Source: Prevotella sp. UBA2456 (lineage in GTDB: Bacteria; Bacteroidota; Bacteroidia; Bacteroidales; Bacteroidaceae). Taken from it: a DNA stretch of 64,000 nt. Numbering within the stretch: position 1 is the stretch's first letter; each line of letters begins with the position of its first letter. The stretch is from positions 39,404-103,403 of the forward strand of contig DDPY01000056.1 of assembly GCA_002342415.1 (NCBI GenBank), in the 5' to 3' direction. Both the position numbers and the translations under genes were made by a program. The notes below the pieces were generated by a model. It was not told the DNA's origin and ran no database searches. It was given only the letters and a program-made list of their open reading frames with translations. Shown in pieces: positions 16,991-23,523 of the stretch.

Positions 16991-17130
16991 AAAAGTGAGG
17001 GTGGAAGTGAGGGTAAAAGTGAGGGTAAACCCATCTACCCTCACGCGCCTCAAAGCCATTCACCATCGGGGTTTCAGACCTGTTGGGTGAGGGGGGTGAG
17101 GGGAAGTTGAAAGTTGAAAGTTGATAGTTG
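16991..17130. repeat. Right 140-bp inverted-repeat arm
   Basis: Reverse complement of the left arm with 12 substitutions and no gaps. It carries the same three 12-bp CCCTCACTT units at its inner end, and at its outer end merges into an AGTTGAA heptamer array that continues to 17153. Confidence 0.9.
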
Positions 17131-17153
17131 ATAGTTGAAAGTTGACAGTTGAC
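17105..17153. repeat. Heptamer array, 7 units
   Basis: AGTTGAA, AGTTGAA, AGTTGAT, AGTTGAT, AGTTGAA, AGTTGAC, AGTTGAC in exact 7-bp register. The left arm carries the complementary TCAACTC/TCAACTT units (from about 15354). Confidence 0.9.
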
Positions 17154-17184
17154 AAATTTCTCAGTGAGACACGTCGCAGCCCAC

Positions 17185-17247
17185 AGTCCGCAGGCTTCGG
17201 ACTGTCAGTCCGACGGGCTCGGACTCAGAGTCCGCAGGGCTCGTACT
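17185..17247. repeat. Three palindromes at 22-bp spacing
   Basis: AGTCCGcaggcttCGGACT (17185), AGTCCGacgggctCGGACT (17207) and AGTCCGcagggctCGTACT (17229) start exactly 22 bp apart. Each is a hairpin-forming 19-mer with 6-bp arms; the third has one mismatch. Confidence 0.88.
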
Positions 17248-17283
17248 GGAAGACGCATGGTATTTGTGATTCTCCTTCCCCAT

Positions 17284-17379
17284 TTAACATGCCTTCATGG
17301 GGCGGCTCAGCACCTTTCCATCAGTTGTTCTCATATAAATACGGTTCCCATCGAACCACAAATTCTTAATCTGCTCCAT
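17284..17379 (-). pseudogene. N-terminal remnant of a DUF2442 protein
   Basis: A 31-residue reading frame (MEQIKNLWFDGNRIYMRT..DGKVLSRPMKAC) matches the start of DUF2442 proteins (W-F-D--RIY-R--DGK-LS-P), then stops where the family would continue with about 50 more residues (FP-L--A). A complete promoter lies just upstream (17386-17418), only 6 nt before the ATG. The rest of the gene seems to have been lost, with repeats now present downstream. It might still be translated as a short peptide. Confidence 0.6.
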
Positions 17380-17385
17380 AGTCAG

Positions 17386-17418
17386 CAAAGATAGGTATCA
17401 TTTTTATATACCTCCAAA
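17386..17418 (-). promoter_or_regulatory. Promoter of the DUF2442 remnant with overlapping palindrome
   Basis: Minus strand TATCTTTG (17386-17393) and TTTG (17415-17418), 21-bp spacer. A palindrome CCTCCAAATCTTTGGAGG (17411-17428) covers the -33 box and could be an operator. Confidence 0.55.
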
Positions 17419-17464
17419 TCTTTGGAGGATTTTCTTTATCCAATAGAAAACGAAATAAAAACCG

Positions 17465-17512
17465 AAAAGGCGGCACAACGCCATCCGTTCGGAATGGCTT
17501 GTGCCGCCTTTT
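17465..17512 (-). terminator. Intrinsic terminator after the lipoprotein gene
   Basis: 14-bp perfect stem AAAAGGCGGCACAA / TTGTGCCGCCTTTT with an inner GCCAT/ATGGC extension. The minus-strand transcript then runs TTTTCGGTTTTTATTT. It ends the surface protein-lipoprotein operon. Confidence 0.85.
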
Positions 17513-17581
17513 ATTATTAGTAGAAGCTAAAAGTGCTTACTTCACCACCACCTTCTTGCCGTTGATGATGTTGATGCCGAG

Positions 17582-18070
17582 TTATTGTCTACTTGGGGCA
17601 TAAGCGGGCTGATCCGTATCCTCGTTATGCAAATCGTCAATACCAGTTTTTGTCTCTGCTGCCTGTTGGGTGATTGTGAGCACAACCTTATCACCTGATG
17701 ATGCTGATGCAGTTATAGTGCAGCTACGTTCAGTCGTCTCTGTGTTCTCCTGAAACTCCAATTTCAGTGTAGGAGTGCCAGAAGAATAAAACTGTGGTGA
17801 AATGACCAGCCATGAGGGTGAACTGCTGACGCTGCTGACAGCAGAACTCAGATTCGACAGCGTTACCACCTGTTCACCACCCTTTGCAGGAAGTGTCACT
17901 GACTGCGTATAGGTCTGAGGGGTATGCGTAGAACCTCCGCCACCTCCACCAGTGTTGCCTCCAGAACTACCAGAACCACCTGAGTCATCACCGCTTCCGC
18001 CACCACAGGCAGCCATAGCAACCATTACCAATAGGGCTAACGTATATGACATTATTCTTTTCATCTTCAT
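17582..18070 (-). CDS. BACON-domain lipoprotein, sorting tail cut off by an in-frame stop
   Basis: 162 residues. A lipoprotein signal (LLVMVAMAACGGG) gives Cys at about 22, followed by a Gly/Ser-rich linker. The BACON-like domain covers about 55-140 (VTLPAKGGEQVV ... SPSWLVISP ... ENTETTERSCTIT ... VVLTITQQ). After TGIDDLHNEDTDQPAYAPSRQ comes TAA (17582-17584). In the same frame the next 14 codons read LGINIINGKKVVVK and then a stop at 17537, a normal end of a Bacteroidota C-terminal sorting tail. One C-to-T change (CAA to TAA) would explain this. Seven bases separate it from the surface protein gene upstream. Likely a surface or periplasmic glycan-binding protein. Confidence 0.8.
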   Translation of the reverse strand: MKMKRIMSYTLALLVMVAMAACGGGSGDDSGGSGSSGGNTGGGGGGSTHTPQTYTQSVTLPAKGGEQVVTLSNLSSAVSSVSSSPSWLVISPQFYSSGTPTLKLEFQENTETTERSCTITASASSGDKVVLTITQQAAETKTGIDDLHNEDTDQPAYAPSRQ

Positions 18071-18077
18071 TTCCTTT

Positions 18078-21000
18078 CTATTTTACAGTTATCTTCTTAC
18101 CATTCTTAATATACACGCCTTTAGATGTCGGCCTTGAAATACGACGGCCTTGCAAGTCATAATATACTGCTTCGGCATTGTCGCTGTCTATCATCTCTAT
18201 GCCCGTAGTCTCACCATCAATAGTGAATCCACGAGTAGAAACTGCCGACTTCGGAACAACCAGCCAAGCCTTGTGACCGTCTATCTGGAATGCCCCACCA
18301 TTCTGAGCACCCCAATACCAGCCAAACGCACTGCTCAAATTACTGCCCGAATGACCATAGCTTAGTTTGTAGTGATAGCCGTCGCCAGAAGTGGTCGTAG
18401 CCTCATCACTGCCACGCAAAAGGTTATTTCCGTTGTAGGTTTCCTCATTATCCGAAGCCGTAAGCGTATATGTGCCAGAATTCTTTGAGTCGCTCACCAA
18501 CATAACGGCAGTACCAGCAGGCACTACGCCATTCGACAACGTTTGATAGGTTAGTTTGTTATTGGAGGCGCCCGATACGACTTGTGCGTTCAAGCCGTTT
18601 GGCAGCGAATAGGCAGACCGAGAGTCGTAGAATGTGGCATACCCAGCACGAGAGATAGAGACATCCTTGGTAGGCGGAGCCATTTCTACTATATTTTTGA
18701 AATTCTTCCAACCAGATGTCGATTGATACTTCTCTTTTGTACCAAAGGGTACGTATAACGTTCCTGTCACCCAAGTTCCATCCCAGTCAGAACAAAAAGC
18801 ATAGTCGTCAATTTCAAATGGAATCTGAATATAAGAATACACACCTTTTAGTTGTTTACAAGAGACAAATGCTCCCCAATCCATATAAGTAATACTTTCC
18901 GGTAATGTAACGGAGGTTACCCCATCGCACATTGCAAAAGCACATGAAGATATTCTAATTACGTCAAAACCTGCAACTTTCGTTGGTATTGTTATCTTGC
19001 CGCTATAATTTTGCGCGACAGCCTTAAGGAACATCCATCCTGGATACTCTGATATGCCAACTTGACATGTTTTATTATTTGCACTAATAACCTGAAACAC
19101 CATGCTTGCACCTTCATCCGTTTTATCAATAAATACGATACCGTCAGAAGGGCTACCTCCAGTTGTATAGTTTACAGTCAACACATCACTATCCTCAAAA
19201 TCATCACCACATGCCACTGCTTTTACAGTAAGACTCTTATCCACAACTATTTTTGTTGTGTTCCCATCATACAGAGAACTTGACCTTGAAGGAGCAGAAC
19301 CATCAAGCGTATAGTATATTTTCGCTTTTGAATTGCTGGCAGAAAGCGAAACTAAACTATTGGTCATTACAGCCCCGCCTGAAGGATAAGCCGACATTGT
19401 CAGTTTTTCCTTCTCAGCCTCTACAGTAAATTGCCAAGTCTTCACCTTGCTATCTTTATATCCATCGCATGTTGCAAAGGCTTTCAGTGTACAAGATTTG
19501 CTGATAACTATTGTACTATTTGAATTGCCAGTAAAGTGAGCACTACTCTTTGTAGGAGTACTACCGTCAAGGGTATAATAGTACGTGCAGTCAGGAATAA
19601 ACATTCCCTCCCAGTCAATTGCTGCTATTCGAATCGTCTGATTCTTCTTCACCGTACCTGTTGTAGAATAAGCCATACTGCCACCCGTACCCCATAAAAT
19701 CTCATCAATTTCACCATTATTGACATAGATGGTACAAGATGCAGAAACTCCGCTTCCATCTGCGGCTTTGCAGGTGATATAGGCAAGTCCGTCTTTTCGG
19801 GCTGTTACTTTGCCATTGCTTACACTTGCAACCTCTTCATTAGATGATGACCAAGTAACGGATTTGTTTGTCGCATTGCTGGGATATACCGTTGCCGTCA
19901 ACGGTTTAGAACTGTTGATAGGCATTAGCAACGATGTTTCGTTGAGCGAAATGCTTGTAACATAGACCGGCCCATCATCCTCTACTATCACCTTGCACCA
20001 GTTCTTTTTCCCGTTAGCAGTCGTGGCATTGATGAATGTCGTACCCGCCTTTATGCCTGTTACCAATCCTGTTCTGCTGTCAACGCTGGCTATACTGCTG
20101 TTATCCGAAGACCAAGTAACAGTAGATGTGGCATTTGACGGGGTTAGACTATAAGTTGGAGTGAACGTTACACCCACCTTGATGGTTTTGGTTGACGGAG
20201 AAACCGAAATGGAAGTTGGTTCAATCGTTGATGACTTGATAGTATAGTTCCAACTTTCTACTTCACTCTCTTCATATCCATCTTTATAGGCTTTAGCTTT
20301 AAGGGGCGTATCTCTTGTGATAGGAATTCCAGACGATGGAATGTACCTGTTGCTGGTCTTTGACGGTGCGAAGCCAGTAGTAGTGTAATAGATTTCTACA
20401 TCTGAAACTGTTGAGCCGTTGGCCGATGCGGTCAGATAAACTCTTGTTCCCGATGTCACACTGCCTCCTGATGGACTGGCAGAAAGTGAGAGTTTTGGTT
20501 TTGAAGCAATGGTATAGCTCCAACTACCTATTTCACTCGTATCGTACCCGTCCTTATATGCAATAGCTTTAAGTGTGCAATTCTGGGTAATGGTTACACC
20601 AGAAGAAGTATATTTCATGCTGCTCTTTGAAGGTGAAGAACCATTGGTAGTATAATAGATGTCAGCACCAGAAACCGTTGAGCCATTGGCTGATGCTGTC
20701 AGATAGACTTTCGTATTAGACACTACACTGCCTCCTGATGGGTTAGCAGAGAGTTCTAGTTTTCCATCAGTATCGTCATTAATACTTTTTATGTTTTTGA
20801 ACTTTTTCCATCCGCCTTTTGATTTAAAAGTGTTAATGTCTGAATCTTTTACAAATAGAGTGGCTAACGAATATATATCTACCGAAGGACAATAAAAAAC
20901 CCAGTCTTTTATAGCATATGGCCCTACAGAATAGTTCGTGAAATAAATCTTCCTCAAACTGGGACAATTATAAAACACTTCATCTTCTGTGTTATTTGTT

Positions 21001-22277
21001 ATAGTACCACTTTTACTGCCATGAAACTGAATATTCATTTCAAAAGTGATGATTTCCAGGGCTGAACATCCTTCGAATGAATGAGAGGCAAGTTTATATA
21101 TATTGGGAAATTCTAAAGATTTCAGTTTACTACAATTCTTAAATGCGTATGGCAATATTAAAAAATTAGCATGGTTCGTAAAATGAACCGAGGAAAGACT
21201 ACAGCCATCGAATGCATGTTCATTTATTCTCCATACTGAAATTCCGTCAGCACTACTAGGGATGGTTATACTGCCTGTATAATTCCTATCAATTGCAGGT
21301 GTACTACCATTTCCTACTGCTAATCTTATATCCTGGTAGCCATGTTCGTATACCATTAGAGTGATGTCTACACCTTCTGCGGTCTTAGCGGTAAACACAT
21401 CACCTACGGAATGGGCAACAACATCATACTTCCTTTCTATTGTTTTGCTAACTTTGTCTCCTAAATAAGCCTTTGCTTTCAATGTGATGCTTTCTGTCAA
21501 GACAATAGGTTCTGTATATTTTCTACTTGACTTGTTTGGCTCCGTGCCATCTGTTGTATAATAAATAGTAGCACCAGATTTCTTGCAATTTATTGTGACT
21601 TTAGTACCTCTTGTGACATCACCAGAACCAACATCAGTAGTAAGCCACATATTATCCACAACTTTTATTGTGCACCTGGGTGCAGTATTACCCGTATTTC
21701 CGTTTACAGTTACATAACAGGTTCCTTCTGACACACCTGTCACTGTTGACCAACCTCCTTTATTGGAAAGTATGTTATCATCTTCTTCAACTGTTGCGAT
21801 GTTTTTATTACTCGAGGAATATTTTACCCTCAGTTCCACATTACTAGGGTCAGTTTCATATTCAATATCTGCATAATCACCCACGTTAACTTCAATCTCT
21901 GTTTTCTTCAACTTTATAGTCGTTGGCTTACACTTTATGGAATAATAAGCTGTAGCACCTCCAGTCTCCGTCCTATTTGTTTCAGAACTCCAATATGAAT
22001 ATTTGTAGGGGACACTAACCGTCGCTGTTCCTGAAAAATATTTGTGAACATAGATTTTAAGGCTGCCATATGTCTGTATGTTATCTGGTTTAGTTGTACT
22101 TACTTCACCAGTGATAGCCATGAATGAACCTTTTGGCGGAGTAGGTTCTGGAAGATTTCTAACTTCGCCTACATAGCACTCGTAGGTCTGAGAGTATGAA
22201 TTAACAAAAGAACTAAGGAATAGTGATAGAACAAAGACTATCCTTAGAAAATTTATATTTAGTAATAGTTTCCTCAT
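18078..22277 (-). CDS. Large secreted surface protein: Ig-like, chitobiase-C-like and LRR_5 repeats
   Basis: 1,399 residues from ATG at 22277 (MRKLLLNINF, signal peptide ending near NSYSQ). Approximate layout: Big_2 Ig-like domain 118-207; chitobiase C-terminal-like domain 213-285 (IYYTTDGTEPN); BspA-type leucine-rich block 292-500 (AFDGCSLSSV, AFKNCSKLKSLEF); two tandem chitobiase-like domains 507-592 and 594-680 that are nearly identical; Big_2 686-765 and 771-853; two more chitobiase-like domains 860-952 and 958-1037; second LRR block 1045-1198; C-terminal sorting tail from about 1359 (AVYYDLQGRRISRP ... GVYIKNGKK). Probably exported through the type IX pathway and displayed on the cell surface for adhesion or glycan binding. 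No catalytic domain recognised. Confidence 0.85.
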   Translation of the reverse strand: MRKLLLNINFLRIVFVLSLFLSSFVNSYSQTYECYVGEVRNLPEPTPPKGSFMAITGEVSTTKPDNIQTYGSLKIYVHKYFSGTATVSVPYKYSYWSSETNRTETGGATAYYSIKCKPTTIKLKKTEIEVNVGDYADIEYETDPSNVELRVKYSSSNKNIATVEEDDNILSNKGGWSTVTGVSEGTCYVTVNGNTGNTAPRCTIKVVDNMWLTTDVGSGDVTRGTKVTINCKKSGATIYYTTDGTEPNKSSRKYTEPIVLTESITLKAKAYLGDKVSKTIERKYDVVAHSVGDVFTAKTAEGVDITLMVYEHGYQDIRLAVGNGSTPAIDRNYTGSITIPSSADGISVWRINEHAFDGCSLSSVHFTNHANFLILPYAFKNCSKLKSLEFPNIYKLASHSFEGCSALEIITFEMNIQFHGSKSGTITNNTEDEVFYNCPSLRKIYFTNYSVGPYAIKDWVFYCPSVDIYSLATLFVKDSDINTFKSKGGWKKFKNIKSINDDTDGKLELSANPSGGSVVSNTKVYLTASANGSTVSGADIYYTTNGSSPSKSSMKYTSSGVTITQNCTLKAIAYKDGYDTSEIGSWSYTIASKPKLSLSASPSGGSVTSGTRVYLTASANGSTVSDVEIYYTTTGFAPSKTSNRYIPSSGIPITRDTPLKAKAYKDGYEESEVESWNYTIKSSTIEPTSISVSPSTKTIKVGVTFTPTYSLTPSNATSTVTWSSDNSSIASVDSRTGLVTGIKAGTTFINATTANGKKNWCKVIVEDDGPVYVTSISLNETSLLMPINSSKPLTATVYPSNATNKSVTWSSSNEEVASVSNGKVTARKDGLAYITCKAADGSGVSASCTIYVNNGEIDEILWGTGGSMAYSTTGTVKKNQTIRIAAIDWEGMFIPDCTYYYTLDGSTPTKSSAHFTGNSNSTIVISKSCTLKAFATCDGYKDSKVKTWQFTVEAEKEKLTMSAYPSGGAVMTNSLVSLSASNSKAKIYYTLDGSAPSRSSSLYDGNTTKIVVDKSLTVKAVACGDDFEDSDVLTVNYTTGGSPSDGIVFIDKTDEGASMVFQVISANNKTCQVGISEYPGWMFLKAVAQNYSGKITIPTKVAGFDVIRISSCAFAMCDGVTSVTLPESITYMDWGAFVSCKQLKGVYSYIQIPFEIDDYAFCSDWDGTWVTGTLYVPFGTKEKYQSTSGWKNFKNIVEMAPPTKDVSISRAGYATFYDSRSAYSLPNGLNAQVVSGASNNKLTYQTLSNGVVPAGTAVMLVSDSKNSGTYTLTASDNEETYNGNNLLRGSDEATTTSGDGYHYKLSYGHSGSNLSSAFGWYWGAQNGGAFQIDGHKAWLVVPKSAVSTRGFTIDGETTGIEMIDSDNAEAVYYDLQGRRISRPTSKGVYIKNGKKITVK

Positions 22278-22668
22278 TATCTTTTTTCGTTTGTTATTAG
22301 AATACGAAAAAGGTGTGCAACCATCCGTGACTTGCATCCTTCTTAGGCTATCGGCAAATGGCCTTTACAATATACAAGTGGTGAATAGTTCACGCCTAAA
22401 CGTGAACCTTCAGTCATCTTGCTCTCATTGTAAATATTTTGCCGATATTTAAGAAGGGAGGGCAAGAGCTAAAAGCTCATTTATCCATCGAAAGTACGAA
22501 CGGGAATGCGACGCGCAATTTCATTGTGTTAGTAATAAAATCTGTTTGTCTCGTTTTCCCTGTCGGAAGGGCGGCACCTCGTGCCTGCTACGACTCCCTG
22601 ATGTTCATCAGTACTGTCTGGTTCTTACTTTTACTCGTTTTAAAAGGTTACTTACTCTATTATTTAAA
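22278..22668. other. 391-bp region upstream of the surface protein
   Basis: No convincing gene; a 116-codon plus-strand frame across it runs into the toxin gene antisense and matches nothing. It holds an interrupted inverted repeat (22338-22371 with 22427-22457, CCTTCTTA..ATCGGCAAA..TTTACAAT) and the left direct repeat of the toxin-antitoxin pair. I could not place a clear TAnnTTTG box for the surface protein. Confidence 0.55.
22459..22479. repeat. Left direct repeat flanking the toxin-antitoxin pair
   Basis: 21 bp differing at one position from 23427-23447 in the same orientation (shared AGGGCAAGA and CTAAAAGCTCA). It contains the small palindrome GAGCTaaAAGCTC. Confidence 0.7.
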
Positions 22669-23037
22669 TCATTCAATGTCAATGTCTAATTCAAATATGC
22701 TCTTGACCACTTTGCACAAAATGACATCCATGTATTTGCTCTTTACTGATGTGCGATATGATTGTGTTACTTCATCAGGACTAAAGTAGGTCATGAAATG
22801 AGTGACAAAATATGAATGCTTGGGCATAGGGCGTGTCAGCCATTCGTCTTTCAGTTTCAACGTGTACTTTGGAGAATGGTTCTTGCTGGAAATAAGAACA
22901 GCATAGAACATGCCATCCTCATCCTCCTGCAATTCACTGCCAGAAACAACCAAAGCTGGATGTACTTTGTAGCCTTCGTTAGGGAACTTAAATGTTACCT
23001 CGACGATTTCTCCGTAGTGTACGCTTTTTACAGCCAT
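22669..23037 (-). CDS. PemK/MazF-like toxin
   Basis: 122 residues. The N-terminus YGEIVEVTFKFPNEGYKVHPALVVSG matches the PemK/MazF pattern (G-IV-v-fpf---kvRPalVis) with His replacing the usual Arg before Pro. AVLISSK, a Leu-rich middle, KHSYFVTH (the S-Y-V strand) and a C-terminal LCKVVKSIFEL helix follow. Members of this family cut RNA in a sequence-dependent way. Its start overlaps the end of the upstream antitoxin-like gene by 10 nt, the usual coupled arrangement. The His-for-Arg change in a key strand means RNase activity should not be assumed. Confidence 0.78.
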   Translation of the reverse strand: MAVKSVHYGEIVEVTFKFPNEGYKVHPALVVSGSELQEDEDGMFYAVLISSKNHSPKYTLKLKDEWLTRPMPKHSYFVTHFMTYFSPDEVTQSYRTSVKSKYMDVILCKVVKSIFELDIDIE

Positions 23038-23306
23038 TTCTCAATTTGTTTTATTGTCTTGCCAGATGTTATTGCATAAAGCTCGTCTGCTGGCATTGTC
23101 TCTTGAGGTAATGAAACTGCAGGCTGGTGGTTAAAATACTCCTCCCACTGCTCATCGGTCATCTCGTCAGAACGCTTTCTCCTTGTCTTCCTTTTGGGTG
23201 GCAAGGACAAGAGGCTTTGAACTAGGAAATTTATAATCCAAGCCTTATCCTCGTTGTTTAGTGAAGATAGTGTTGCAGCTAATTGTTGTCTCGTACTCTC
23301 ACTCAT
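23028..23306 (-). CDS. Antitoxin-like partner of the PemK/MazF-like toxin
   Basis: 92 residues: a helical N-terminal half (RQQLAATLSSLNNEDKAWIINFLVQSLL), a very basic patch PPKRKTRRKRSD (about 36-47), then an acidic, disordered-looking C-terminal half (MTDEQWEEYFNHQP ... KQIEKW). This is the layout expected of an antitoxin whose C-terminus wraps the toxin. No known DNA-binding fold is obvious. Called an antitoxin from position and overlap, not from family recognition. Confidence 0.65.
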   Translation of the reverse strand: MSESTRQQLAATLSSLNNEDKAWIINFLVQSLLSLPPKRKTRRKRSDEMTDEQWEEYFNHQPAVSLPQETMPADELYAITSGKTIKQIEKWL

Positions 23307-23376
23307 ATCTATGAACGCTTATGTTTTAAGCCTTTATGTTTTATTTATAAATTGCAGTAATTCTTGCTGCCGACTG

Positions 23377-23407
23377 CAAAGTTAGGAATTATTTCTGAAA
23401 CGGCAAA
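23377..23407 (-). promoter_or_regulatory. Promoter of the toxin-antitoxin pair
   Basis: Minus strand TAACTTTG (23377-23384) with TTTG (23404-23407), 19-bp spacer; the antitoxin-like gene starts at 23306. Confidence 0.7.
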
Positions 23408-23426
23408 ATAAAAGAAAGAAAAAGTC

Positions 23427-23447
23427 AGGGCAAGAACTAAAAGCTCA
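23427..23447. repeat. Right direct repeat flanking the toxin-antitoxin pair
   Basis: Same-orientation copy (20/21) of 22459-22479, 968 bp away, just outside the promoter of the pair. Confidence 0.7.
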
Positions 23448-23465
23448 AATAAGAAAGTGCTCTCA

Positions 23466-23502
23466 GAAAAAAGCCCCGCCAATGGGAATGGCGGGGACTT
23501 TT
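23466..23502 (-). terminator. Terminator of the pectinase gene
   Basis: Stem CCCCGCCA / TGGCGGGG with 7-nt loop. On the minus strand the transcript continues CTTTTTTCTG, a proper U-run, 22 bp past the GH28 stop codon. Confidence 0.85.
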
Positions 23503-23523
23503 GTCTCTGGAGACGGTACGCGC

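Larger units (their letters stand above)
15351..17130. mobile_element. Candidate element: VapE gene enclosed by 140-bp inverted repeats
   Basis: The arms 15351-15490 and 16991-17130 are inverted copies that align without gaps over 140 bp with 12 mismatches (128/140). The enclosed segment is exactly 1,500 bp and holds one gene with its own promoter. No transposase is present and I found no target-site duplication, so mobility is an inference from the symmetrical structure. Confidence 0.55.
16718..17581. other. 864-bp region between the vapE-like gene and the BACON lipoprotein
   Basis: No full-length gene. From left to right: an A/T-rich leader and promoter of the vapE-like gene (to 16857), about 130 bp with nothing recognised, the right inverted-repeat arm (16991-17130) with its heptamer tail, a 22-bp palindrome triad (17185-17247), a DUF2442 remnant with promoter (17284-17418), a terminator (17465-17512), and the lost C-terminal tail of the lipoprotein gene (17537-17581). 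Confidence 0.7.

Noticed and set aside
16991..17130. Arms as terminal repeats of an insertion sequence
   Set aside because: No transposase in the enclosed segment, arms far longer than IS terminal repeats, and no target-site duplication found at the outer ends.
14894..17581. Remnant prophage around the vapE-like gene
   Set aside because: No integrase, terminase, capsid, tail or lysis genes, and neighbours are ordinary chromosomal genes.
22439..22789. 116-codon plus-strand frame
   Set aside because: Runs into the toxin gene antisense, no promoter and no family resemblance; coding density looks random in its unique part.
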